Positions 51,879 through 61,700 of a stretch of 64,000 bases of DNA are shown one piece after another. Both the position numbers and the translations under genes were made by a program. Source of the DNA: JACKDW01 sp964621785 (GTDB lineage Bacteria > Myxococcota_A > Polyangia > Nannocystales > Nannocystaceae); assembly GCA_964621785.1 (NCBI GenBank), contig CAZUPD010000014.1, positions 29,058-93,057 of the forward strand. Direction: 5' to 3'. Every line of letters begins with the position of its first letter. Position 1 is the stretch's first letter. Under the pieces are notes generated by a model. It did no database searches. It had not been told where the DNA came from and saw only the letters and a program-made list of their open reading frames with translations.

Positions 51879-54035
51879 CTAGCCGGGAACGATCGTGCAA
51901 AAGCCAAACGTACAGGTCGCCTGTTCATCGCAGCAATCGCTTGCATCATCACAGGCTTCACCGAGTTGCGAACATCCCATCGGAATCTCCTGGCACTGCA
52001 GATCGTCGCCTTCGAGCGGGTCATAGCAAAAGCCGTCACAGCAGTCGAAGCCAGCCTGGCACGACTCGCCGAGGCCCTTGCACGGGCTAAGTGCCCATTC
52101 GCCGCGCATGTTTTGGTTGTCGAGTTCCTGTCCCGGAAGCCAGAACGACGGATGGCTCGGGTCCTGCCCGGGCACCGGATTGGCATCGATTGCCGTCACC
52201 CAAAGTTGCTTGCGCCGGGAGTTTGGGTTGGTGTCGGTGAGGATGTTGCCGTACTGTCGTTCGGAGCCGATGACCAGCCAGAAGTAGCCGCCGACCGACA
52301 CCGGCATAAACGTCGGCTCAAAGTTGGTCTGCTGTTGTTCCGGTGTAATTGCACCGAGTCCATTGGCCCGGTCGAGGCGCATCATCATCGAGCCGTTGAG
52401 GTTGGTCATCCAGATCTCGCCTCGGCCTTGACGCGCACGCGCCTGACTGGCGCGTTCAAACGCGATCCACTGTGAGTCCGGACTAAACGTCGGGAACGTC
52501 GTCGTCGTCAGATCCTGGTCCTTGACCACGATTTCGGTCGCATCGAAGAAGCTCGGGACCATCAGATCGACACCCGTGATCCACAGGTTGGATTGGGTGA
52601 AGTCGAGTCCGTTGCCATCGGTGCGCATACTAAATGCGATCTTTTCGCCGTCGCCCGACCACGCCGGATGACTCGGGGTCCCCGGGGCGTTGACCGTGAA
52701 CTGTGCAAGCGGCGTATTGGAGTTGTACTCCGTCAGCGTCAGCTGGTTGTCGGTGCCGAAGCTTCCATTGTCCCAGTGTCCCCACAGAACGTGGGAACCA
52801 TCGGGTGAGATGGCCTGAAAGCCAGATGAGATGTCCGAGTTGTGGAGCACCTCACCCGACCCCGAGTCGATCGTGCCCCACGGGCTCCAGCCCCCGTGAA
52901 ACGAAGCCGCGATCCTCGAACCGTCTTTGGACACCGAGTGGCAGGCCACACACGTGATCCCAGGGGGTTTTTGAATGAAGTTCTCGGGTCCGGTATCGCC
53001 GGGCTTGATCCGCACCACGTTACCGGTATTGACCTCCCAGTAGTAGATGGTGCCGGTGAGGTTGGCCGGTGCGATTGTCCAGGTTTGGGTCTCAGCGAGA
53101 TAGGCCTGATTGCCGTCGTGGCGTTGGATGTCCAGCTGGATGGTGCCCTCGGTCGAGGCCGTCAGCTTGAGCCACACATCGGTCGGTAGCGCGGGGAAAC
53201 TGTAGCGCGAGGGTGGCGGGACCTGGCCCCAACCCTCAAACTCAAACGTCTCGCTCTCGGCATGGATGTAGTAGGTATCGTTTGGCCCCCCGCCGTTCCA
53301 CTGGATCACCGGGCCCGTCAGTCCGCGGGGAAATACCGTTTCGTTGTAGGGATACACCAGTGTCATCGACGGATCGGGATCGACCGCGCCACCGAAGTCA
53401 TCCTTGATCTCCGGAGCGATACCCGGATCGTCGGTGAGATGCATCTTGATCGTCGCCGACGTCGAGGCTTGCAGCCCATTTCCGCCGTCAAACGCAACTG
53501 TACCTGTCCCGCCAGACTGGCCGTTGGCGGCGAAATTGCCGTTCGAGTCGCCGATCGTAGCGATGTCGAGATTGGTGTATGACCAAGTACCGCTGAGCTC
53601 GACTTCGTCACCACCCATCGTCATCCCGATCGCCGTGAAGTCGACCGGATCAGGTAGCACGCCGTCATAGATGTGCAGCACGGGGTCTTGGGGCTCGATG
53701 GTCACCGCGACCACAGGATCATCTTCGGTCTCGGTCCCCGACGTCGTCATGGTTGTACTTGCAGTCGTCGGGTCCATCGTCGTCGGCATCGAGGTATCGG
53801 TGCTGTCGGAGTCTGTCCCCATGGTGCCGATGGAGTCTGTCCCAGGACCTGCGGACGTCATGGTGGTTCCGGTCGGATCGGTGGCGTCGGTGCTACCCCC
53901 TGTGGGCTCGGTTGTCGGCCCCTGTGTCATCACCCCCGATGTTTCGGAATCCGTGCTTGACGATGAACCGTCATCGCCACAGGCGACGCCGAGACCAAAC
54001 AGACTGACAAACAAAACCAATGATGATGCGCGCAT
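51879..54035 (-). CDS. Lipoprotein with TolB-like beta-propeller, CxxCH motif and Cys-rich tail
   Basis: Start at ATG 54035 (MRASSLVLFVSLFGLGVACG) gives a signal with lipobox Cys 19. About 95 residues of Thr/Ser/Met/Asp linker follow, then a bacterial Ig-like part (VTIEPQDPVLHIYDGVLP...), a beta-sandwich, and from about 330 a propeller-like region of Asp-Gly blades (SKDGSRIAASFHGGWSPWGT, SGDGEKIAFSMRTDG, SPDSQWIAFERASQ). A heme-type motif CVACHSVSKDG lies inside the first blade. The last 55 residues carry two CxxGF/DCC units (LGESCQAGFDCCDGFCYDPL, LGEACDDASDCCDEQATC). It is a surface protein of unknown ligand. The exact element TGTACTTGCA lies at 53754 in the linker. Confidence 0.77.
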   Translation of the reverse strand: MRASSLVLFVSLFGLGVACGDDGSSSSTDSETSGVMTQGPTTEPTGGSTDATDPTGTTMTSAGPGTDSIGTMGTDSDSTDTSMPTTMDPTTASTTMTTSGTETEDDPVVAVTIEPQDPVLHIYDGVLPDPVDFTAIGMTMGGDEVELSGTWSYTNLDIATIGDSNGNFAANGQSGGTGTVAFDGGNGLQASTSATIKMHLTDDPGIAPEIKDDFGGAVDPDPSMTLVYPYNETVFPRGLTGPVIQWNGGGPNDTYYIHAESETFEFEGWGQVPPPSRYSFPALPTDVWLKLTASTEGTIQLDIQRHDGNQAYLAETQTWTIAPANLTGTIYYWEVNTGNVVRIKPGDTGPENFIQKPPGITCVACHSVSKDGSRIAASFHGGWSPWGTIDSGSGEVLHNSDISSGFQAISPDGSHVLWGHWDNGSFGTDNQLTLTEYNSNTPLAQFTVNAPGTPSHPAWSGDGEKIAFSMRTDGNGLDFTQSNLWITGVDLMVPSFFDATEIVVKDQDLTTTTFPTFSPDSQWIAFERASQARARQGRGEIWMTNLNGSMMMRLDRANGLGAITPEQQQTNFEPTFMPVSVGGYFWLVIGSERQYGNILTDTNPNSRRKQLWVTAIDANPVPGQDPSHPSFWLPGQELDNQNMRGEWALSPCKGLGESCQAGFDCCDGFCYDPLEGDDLQCQEIPMGCSQLGEACDDASDCCDEQATCTFGFCTIVPG

Positions 54036-54190
54036 AGGTAAATCCACAGCCAACTCCCGGCCCTATTATACATGTCCAAAAGTTCATGCTCTAAGCGTTG
54101 AAATGACCTGCGTATTGCGAACAGCAACATCCGCGGACCGGTTCGACTGTTCACCTGCACGGCGAGCGGGAGCATGGGTATACTCCCGCC

Positions 54191-55654
54191 GTGCCAGACC
54201 ATCCTCCTGTGAGCCCTGAGAATCCCTATCTCTCCGGAAACTATGCACCCGTGCACACGGAAATTGTCGCCTCTGACCTCGAGGTCATCGGTGCGTTGCC
54301 CAGCGACCTTTCGGGGGTGTTTGTTCGGACAGGTGCGAACCCGATGTTTCGGCCCAAGGGCCGCTACCACTGGTTTGACGGCGATGGAATGATCCATGCG
54401 GTCACCATTGGTGGTGGGTGTGCGACGTACCGCAACCGTTTCATCGAGACCCGTGGACTCGCGGTCGAGCGGGAGGCCGGCCAAGCTGTCTACACGGGAT
54501 TGCTCGAGCGTCCCAACCCCCGGCTCCCGGGTGGTCCGTTTAAAAACACGGGCAACACCGACATTGTCTTCCACGCCGGCCAGTTGCTCGCGCTGTGGTG
54601 GATGGGTGGAGATGTGTATGCATGTTCACTGCCCGACCTCGACACGCTCGGGATCCAGGACTACGGTGGGCGACTCGAGCGCGGCATGACTGCGCACGCA
54701 AAAGTCGACCCGAGGACAGGTCAGCTGGTGTTTATCGACTACGGGCCGCGTCCGCCGTATTTGACATGTGGCAGTGTCGACCGCACTGGCAACCTCGAGT
54801 ACCAGGTCACCGTCGACTTGCCCGGTCAAAGTTTGCAGCACGATCTCGCGATCACCCAAAACCATGCGGTCCTGATCGATCCGGCCCTCATCATCGACCG
54901 GTCGCGTCCCGGTGTGGGCAACGAAAAGGTCGTGTTTGACCGCGGTCGACCGACGCGTTTAGGCCTGTTTGAACGGACAGGCAGAAAACGTGGGCAGACC
55001 CCGGAAACCCAGGCAGACGTCACCTGGTTTGCGACCGAGCCCTGTTACATGTACCACACCATCAACGCCTGGGAGCAGGGGGATGACGTCGTGGTCGTCG
55101 GTTGTCGGATCGCGGATCCGTTGGTGGGCGATCCTAATTTAGGTGCAAATGCAAAAAAAGTAGCTTCCTTGGCGCACCTCCGGATCGAGCCCTATCTCTA
55201 CCGGTGGGTGCTCAACCGAAAAACCGGCAGTGTGCAGGAGCAGCAGCTCGACGATGCCTTGACCGAATTTCCACGCATCAACGATCACTACTTGGGCGTG
55301 CGTTCGCGCTATACCTACAACCCCCGGGTACACCCGGGTGAAACCCTGCTATTCGACGGTTTTATCAAGTACGACCTCGACGGTTCCGGCACCCAAGTAC
55401 ATGCGTATACACCCGGTTGGTTTGGCGGTGAAGTCGTGTTTGCCCCCCGCGATGGCGGACAGGGGGAGGACGACGGATACCTCCTGACCTACGTCAGCGA
55501 GTTCGCCAGCGGGCGCTCTGAAGTCCAGGTGTTTGATGCACGTAGGCCCGAGGATGGGCCGATCGCCCGGGTTGTTGTGCCCCAGCGGGTCCCAGAAGGG
55601 TTTCACGCACAGTGGGTTCCGGCAGCATCGGTTGCGGCCTCCCGCCCCCTTTAG
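54191..55654 (+). CDS. Carotenoid oxygenase (RPE65/CCD family)
   Basis: 487 residues from a GTG at 54191. The family pattern is clear: LSGNYAPVHTEIVASDLEVI, GVFVRTGANPMF, YHWFDGDGMIHAV. The four iron-binding histidines lie in MTAHAKVDP, LQHDLAITQNHAVL, YMYHTINAWE and GFHAQWVPA at the end. Members cleave double bonds of carotenoids or stilbene-like compounds with Fe(II) and O2 in the cytoplasm. No carotenoid synthesis gene is adjacent, so the substrate is open. An exact TGCAAATGCA element lies at 55144. Confidence 0.93.
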   Translation: MPDHPPVSPENPYLSGNYAPVHTEIVASDLEVIGALPSDLSGVFVRTGANPMFRPKGRYHWFDGDGMIHAVTIGGGCATYRNRFIETRGLAVEREAGQAVYTGLLERPNPRLPGGPFKNTGNTDIVFHAGQLLALWWMGGDVYACSLPDLDTLGIQDYGGRLERGMTAHAKVDPRTGQLVFIDYGPRPPYLTCGSVDRTGNLEYQVTVDLPGQSLQHDLAITQNHAVLIDPALIIDRSRPGVGNEKVVFDRGRPTRLGLFERTGRKRGQTPETQADVTWFATEPCYMYHTINAWEQGDDVVVVGCRIADPLVGDPNLGANAKKVASLAHLRIEPYLYRWVLNRKTGSVQEQQLDDALTEFPRINDHYLGVRSRYTYNPRVHPGETLLFDGFIKYDLDGSGTQVHAYTPGWFGGEVVFAPRDGGQGEDDGYLLTYVSEFASGRSEVQVFDARRPEDGPIARVVVPQRVPEGFHAQWVPAASVAASRPL

Positions 55655-55769
55655 AACCTCTCAAGGGGCAAAAATGCACCCGACTTCACGTCGCAGGCGA
55701 TCGCTTGCGCGTTACAGGATGATTGCCCGTAGGTCCGAATCTTCATGTATGTAGAGTCATCTTCAATGC

Positions 55770-58706
55770 GTGTGGCGGTTGCAATCCGTGCCGCGCAAGG
55801 TGACGATCTGCGGGGTGCCGGGTCATGACTTCAAGGACATGGCGACCCTCGTCGCCAGCCAAGGTGCCACGCTCGCGACGACTCGGTCTGGGAGGCCGCG
55901 CAAGGAGTATGGGCGCGGTGACGAGATCGGTCGCTACGTCATTTTGTCGGTGCTTGGCGAAGGCGGAATGGGGGTGGTCTACGCCGCCTACGATCCCGAA
56001 CTCGATCGCAAGGTCGCCGTCAAGCTGCTCCACGTCGACGAGCGGGACCGCGGTCCCGAGACCGAAGGTGTGACGCGGCTGCAACGTGAAGCCCAGGCAC
56101 TCGCGCGACTCAGCCATCCCAACGTGCTGACCATCCACGATGTCGGCGTTCATCAAGGACATGTCTTTTTGGCCATGGAGTTTGTCGAGGGGGGGACCCT
56201 CACCGAATGGCTCAACCAGGCGTCGCGGACACCGGCCGAGATCCTCGAGAAGTTTGTCGCTGCCGGTCGTGGGTTGATCGCCGCCCATCAAGTCGAACTG
56301 GTCCACCGCGACTTCAAACCCGAGAATGTATTGGTCGGTAGCGATGGCCGTCCGCGCGTCGCAGACTTCGGGCTCGCAGTCGGCCGCGGCGGCCACACGG
56401 CAACAGGTGATGCCCGCGAAGAGAGTGTCACAAGCACACTCGACCGCAAGTTGACCGTGACGGGACGGGCTGTGGGAACGCCCTATTACATGGCCCCAGA
56501 GCAATTTTTTGGGGGGCAGGTCGATGCCGCAGCCGATCAGTTTTCCTTTTGCGTCGCGTTGTATGATTCATTGTATCAACAACATCCCTTCGGTGGGAGC
56601 ACGGTGGCTGAGTTACGTGTCAACCTGATGTCGGGACAGGTGCGTGAGCCTCCCTCGGTCAGCGGAGTCACCAACCAGGTGCGACGGGCGATTTTCAAAG
56701 GTCTCCAGCTCGATCCGGAAGACCGCCACGCGACACTTGCCGAGTTACTCGAGCTGCTCACGCCGCAGCAGCGGAGACGCAAATTTCCTGTTCTCGGTGC
56801 CATGTTGTTGGCGACAGGTACTCTCGTGGGCGGATATCTGCTCGCGGGCGACAGCCCAGAGCCATGCCCTGTGGCCAGCCAACGCGTGGCCGAGGTGTGG
56901 AATGACGACCTGCGGAAAAACATGCACAAGCAATTTTCGCAGTCAGAACTTCCCTACCGTGAGCAGGTGTGGGAAACTGTTGAGCAAACCCTCGATACCT
57001 ATACGGATCAATGGCTCGACGGCCATCGTGAGGCCTGTGAAGACACCCGGGTTCGCGGGGAGCTGTCCGAGGCGATGCTCGATCGGCGCATGGTCTGTCT
57101 CGAGTCTCGACTCGATGAGTTGGGTGCGTTGGTCGAAGTCATGCTCGAGGCCGACGATACGGCCATTGAAAAATCGGTCGTGGCCGTTGAGACATTGCCT
57201 TCGATAGGCCGCTGTCACAACATTGCAGCGATGCAGGCAGAAGCTCTCAACCTGCCTGACCCCGAGATCGCGGCGACGCGCAAGCGCTTGCGGCCGGCAT
57301 TAGACCACGCGCGCGCACTGCAACGTCTCGGGCATTTCGAGCCGGCGCAGAAGATCTACGACGAACTCGAAAAGGATGTGTTTGCAGCCCCGGATCGGGG
57401 ACTACATGCACTGTTTCGCCACCGACTCGCGGCCTTGCAACATCACTTTGGCGACGACGACAAGGCCGAGGAATTTCTGTACAACTCACTTGCAGATGCA
57501 ATTTCATCAGGCAATGCCGGTGAGATCGCCCGTGTCGCAGCTGAGTTTTTGGAACTCCGCAGCTCGTACCAAACAAACGCACAGCAGGTCGACTCCTGGT
57601 ATCAGATCGGGAAGGCCGCGCTCGAGCGGCACGGACGAGACGACGACCTCGAGATGCTGTTGATCAGGCGCTACGGCTCCGCGTTGAGGAGTCTCGGCGA
57701 GAACGTGCGTGCGCTCGAGGCCCACCGCGAATCGCTCGATATGCACCTGCGATTGGTCGGGCCCGACCACTACAACACCGCAGTGGCTCGCTACAATTTG
57801 GCTTCGGTGTACTATCAACTCGGTCGCTACGACGAGTGCGATGCCGAGTTTGACTCGGCCGTTTCGCGGTTGTCGGCGAGTGTCGGTGAAACCCACCCGA
57901 CTGCGATCACTGTGTTGGAAGGTCGTGGGATTCGGGGGCTCATACGCGGGCGATATGCCCAGGCGGTCGAGGACCTGCAGACGGTGCTCGAGCGACGGAT
58001 CGCGCTCTACGGCGACAAGCACCGCTCGGTCGATGACAGCCGTGATCATCTCGCGTCGGCCTACGGCATGGTTCGCCGCTACGAGGATGCCCGCAAGTTG
58101 TTTGAGCAGGTGCTCCGCAACCGCAAGCGCGACCTCGGGGAAGACAACCGCTATGTCGGCTGGACGTACGGCAATCTAACGGGGGTCTATAAGGGCCTCG
58201 AACGCTATGACGACGCCCGCGAGGCGGCGGCACGCTCCCGCGAGATACTCAAAAAAGTCCACGGCGGCGACCATCCGGAAGTCGCCAAGTCCTATCTCAT
58301 GATGGGACGCTTAGAAGCCGCGCTCAAAAACTTCGATGCCGCCAAGGAGGAGCTCGCCCGCGGTATGAAGATACTCGTCGACACCAAGCATGAGACGACG
58401 CCGGACATGGTCGAATCGCACTATGTGTTGGCGACCATCGCCATCGAGCAAAAAGACGTTGATGCAGCAATCAAACACATGGCAGAGGTCCGTCGCATCG
58501 ACAACGGCCGCGAGAAACGCCTCGATTCCCTGGCCGAGTACCGCTTGGTCGAGGCCCAGATTGCGTGGCTGAAAGGTGACAAGGACGCCGCACACTCCGC
58601 CCGTGAAGAGGTTATTTCAATGTATCAGCAATTGGGCAGAGCCTGGGAACAGGAAATCGACAAGGCCAAGCGGTGGTTTAACGAGACGCCAGCTGGCGGT
58701 ACGTAG
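55770..58706 (+). CDS. Ser/Thr protein kinase with TPR repeats
   Basis: 978 residues if the GTG at 55770 is used; ATG 55839 (MATLVASQ) is an alternative. Kinase domain: GEGGMGVVY near 63-71, VAVK near 82-85, HRDFKPENVL, ADFGLA, and GTPYYMAPEQF. A membrane helix (VLGAMLLATGTLVGGYLLAG near 340-360) separates it from about 600 residues of helical repeats, clearly TPR from about 600 on (HRESLDMHLRLVGPDHYNTA, ARYNLASVYYQLGRYDECDA, REILKKVHGGDHPEVAKSYL) in the style of kinesin-light-chain repeats. Layout and motifs match the kinase at 1-2562. Substrate unknown. An exact TGCAGATGCA element lies at 57491. Confidence 0.94.
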   Translation: MWRLQSVPRKVTICGVPGHDFKDMATLVASQGATLATTRSGRPRKEYGRGDEIGRYVILSVLGEGGMGVVYAAYDPELDRKVAVKLLHVDERDRGPETEGVTRLQREAQALARLSHPNVLTIHDVGVHQGHVFLAMEFVEGGTLTEWLNQASRTPAEILEKFVAAGRGLIAAHQVELVHRDFKPENVLVGSDGRPRVADFGLAVGRGGHTATGDAREESVTSTLDRKLTVTGRAVGTPYYMAPEQFFGGQVDAAADQFSFCVALYDSLYQQHPFGGSTVAELRVNLMSGQVREPPSVSGVTNQVRRAIFKGLQLDPEDRHATLAELLELLTPQQRRRKFPVLGAMLLATGTLVGGYLLAGDSPEPCPVASQRVAEVWNDDLRKNMHKQFSQSELPYREQVWETVEQTLDTYTDQWLDGHREACEDTRVRGELSEAMLDRRMVCLESRLDELGALVEVMLEADDTAIEKSVVAVETLPSIGRCHNIAAMQAEALNLPDPEIAATRKRLRPALDHARALQRLGHFEPAQKIYDELEKDVFAAPDRGLHALFRHRLAALQHHFGDDDKAEEFLYNSLADAISSGNAGEIARVAAEFLELRSSYQTNAQQVDSWYQIGKAALERHGRDDDLEMLLIRRYGSALRSLGENVRALEAHRESLDMHLRLVGPDHYNTAVARYNLASVYYQLGRYDECDAEFDSAVSRLSASVGETHPTAITVLEGRGIRGLIRGRYAQAVEDLQTVLERRIALYGDKHRSVDDSRDHLASAYGMVRRYEDARKLFEQVLRNRKRDLGEDNRYVGWTYGNLTGVYKGLERYDDAREAAARSREILKKVHGGDHPEVAKSYLMMGRLEAALKNFDAAKEELARGMKILVDTKHETTPDMVESHYVLATIAIEQKDVDAAIKHMAEVRRIDNGREKRLDSLAEYRLVEAQIAWLKGDKDAAHSAREEVISMYQQLGRAWEQEIDKAKRWFNETPAGGT

Positions 58707-58778
58707 ACGCGTCGCCGTCGATGGCTGTTGTGGTGCGCACACCCGTCCAACGGCGACACATCGCATGTGATGGGCCAC

Positions 58779-61700
58779 CTACCCGAAGTCGACCCGCGGT
58801 TGCAGATACTCGAAGATTGCGGCCGGGTTGATGCCGTCGCGGGCGAGTACGAGTGCCCGGCGCTCGAGTTTGGTCGCCGTCGGGGGCAACATCAGACCGC
58901 GCGGGGGTGGCGGAAACGGCAGGGGGATAGGCTCGTCAAGCGGGATTGGCAGGTGTGGGAGTGGGCAGGGTTCTGAGGGGTCTGGTTCGACAGGAAATTC
59001 AGGGCAGATCCATGGATCGGCAGGTTCGTAGTCGGATGCCCACGGCCCGTGGGGATCGGGCGTGAGATTGTGACCACTCACCGGGTCGTAAAATCCCGAA
59101 TGTATGTACACCAGCCCTGTCGCCTCCTCGTAGAGACCATCGGGGCCGCGCCATGGCATCCGCGAACGACAACCGATATTCGTGTGCATACATAATTGCG
59201 GATCGATCCATCCTGCCCATGCCTGCTCGCCGAGGTCCGTGAGGAGAGCGTGTGGCATCCCGCCAGGCCCAGCGATAACGGCGTGGGCCTGTGGCTCGGC
59301 GCCAGTTTGCAGGCGAGCGACTGGGAGCGAATGTTGGCGGGCAAAGATCCACGAAACCGTAGCCTCGGGCTCCGGGCCTTCGGCGGTCGAACTCTCGCGG
59401 GATTCGTGGATGAGCTGATCCCCGTGCCACATCCAACGGGTGGTTGCATTTTGAGATGTCCGAGAGACCAGGCGACCGAACGCGTCGTAGGCAAACGACA
59501 CCTCGGTACCATCTGCGCCTTCGACACGGGTCAGGTGCCCGAGTCGATCGTATTGATAGACATGTTTTTGCTCGCCATCTGTCTGTTGTGTGCGGCGGCC
59601 GAATTTGTCGTAGCTCATACGCCGAGAGCCACTTTTTGTACACGCGCCTCCGGGGAGGTGGGTCGCTTCCGACGACTCCGGCGGCGTTTGGTGAAACCTG
59701 CCGTCTGAGTCGAGGTAGCGGCGAAAAGTTCCGAAGTGATCGGTGACGGCCTCGACGAGACGACCACCATGGGCATGTCCGTAGCGAACTTCGGTGACCG
59801 TTGCCACATCATCGGGGCTGCGGGCCGTGGAGATGTGTCGACCGTCGGTCCACTGGAAATTGCCGAACCCAACGCGTGTGACCTGTTGTCCTGGTTGGCT
59901 GTGATCGGATTCGACTTCGATGCGGGCGAGTTCACCGGTTCGGTGATAGGAACAATGAACCACGCGATTTGGTTGGGAAGTGTCGGATACGAGTTGGCGG
60001 CGAATCAGTCGCCCGCAGACGGTGTGCTGGTCGTGGAGGGCCCACAGCCCTAGACGTGGCCCGGCTTGTTCAAACGTCGTGGCGGCCAAGCGCCCGCGAT
60101 CGGTGTAGCTGTGGCGCTGGGTCAACGCCCTTGATGTTTGTATCACCAACGGATTGCCCACACGGTCGAGAGTTTGCCTCACAAATCCCGTGTCGTTGCG
60201 CTCTTGAGTCACCCGGCCGAGTGGGTCGCGGTCGAGTGTCACACAGGCCTGTTGATTTTTTGCAGATACAATATTTCCCGCGAGGTCGTAGCCGTAGCGC
60301 AGCGCGAGACCATTCGCGCCAGTGACCGCAGTGAGGTGCCCTGCGTAATCGTATGCGAGTTCGAGTGTGTCTCCCGTTTCGAAATCGATCTGAAACACTT
60401 GGCCGAGCAGATTGCGACGGAACTCGCGCGTTTCACCTCCTCGAGTGGTTTCGCGGACGATCTGACCGAGGCGGTCGCGTTCAAATTGGTGGGTGTGACC
60501 GGCAGTATCGGTGATCGAGACCAGTCGTCCTTCACAGTCAAAACTGCGTGTCGACCGGTAGTGGTTGCCTTCGAGTTGGACGAGATCGCCGGCGGGATTG
60601 TGCGTGAGTGCAAACGTTGTCGAGGAGGACGTATATCCCGCGAGCGCTCCCCAGGGGGTCCAGGCGTAGCGGTGGTTCGTATCGTCGAAGTTGCGCACGG
60701 CGACCGTCCGACCCAGCGGGTCGAGGCCGAGGGCACAGGTGCGTCCGCCGGGGTCATGGATGCCGATGACACCACCGAGATGGTTGTAGGACCACCGATG
60801 CCAGGCGCCGTCGGGACTCCGCATACCGGTGAGCGTGCCACTGGCATGATATGAATATACAAACTCTTGACCGGGCGAGAATACCACCCCTGTCACACAG
60901 GCTGCATCATAGTCGAGAACCGTCGTTTCGCCCGTGGGATTCTCTTCACGGATCACTTGCCCGGTGCGGTTGCGCGTCCATGTCCACGTCCCCCCGTTTG
61001 GGTCCGTGGCTGAGGTGATATGCCCATCGCAGTCGCGTGTAACACTTGTCTGTGCACCGTTTGGAGCGGTGTGGCGAACGACCCGGCCGCCCTCGTCGTA
61101 TTCGTAGTGGTGTGTATGCCCGTGGGCGTCGGTGATGTGTGTCGGCCAGAGATGGTCGTTATAGGTGACCCGCCGCGTGCCTCCTTGGCAATCGACCACA
61201 CAGGTGACGGCCCCGAGTTCGTTGTGGTGGTAGGTCGTGATGTTGCCTTCGCCATCGCGGACACACGTGGTCCGTCCGTCCTCGGTGTAGTCGAGCGCAC
61301 GCGCATGGCGGCCGTCGTCACCAGAAGTGTGCACACATCTTGCTTCGGGAGTATCGCCGTCGTAGCGGTAGCGATAGGTGATACCCGCGGGGACGGTATG
61401 GGCCACGAGCAACGAACCTTCGTAGGAAAATTTGTGTGTATATCCAGATAGACCACACGCCTCGGACAGGGCCTGAGCCGCATAGGAAAATTTCATATGC
61501 AATTGCTGGCCGAGACCGTCTGGAGCGGGAAGATCGATCCGGGAGAGTTGGCCCGCCGCGTTGTAGTGAAACGAAATTGTTCGCCCGCCAGCAAACACCG
61601 CGCCGAGCATGCGACCGCCCGGACCGCGGCGAATTCGATAAAATGTATGTCCATACAAAGAAACCGTGGCGAGCTGCCAACGGTCAGGCGAGTGGGGGCA

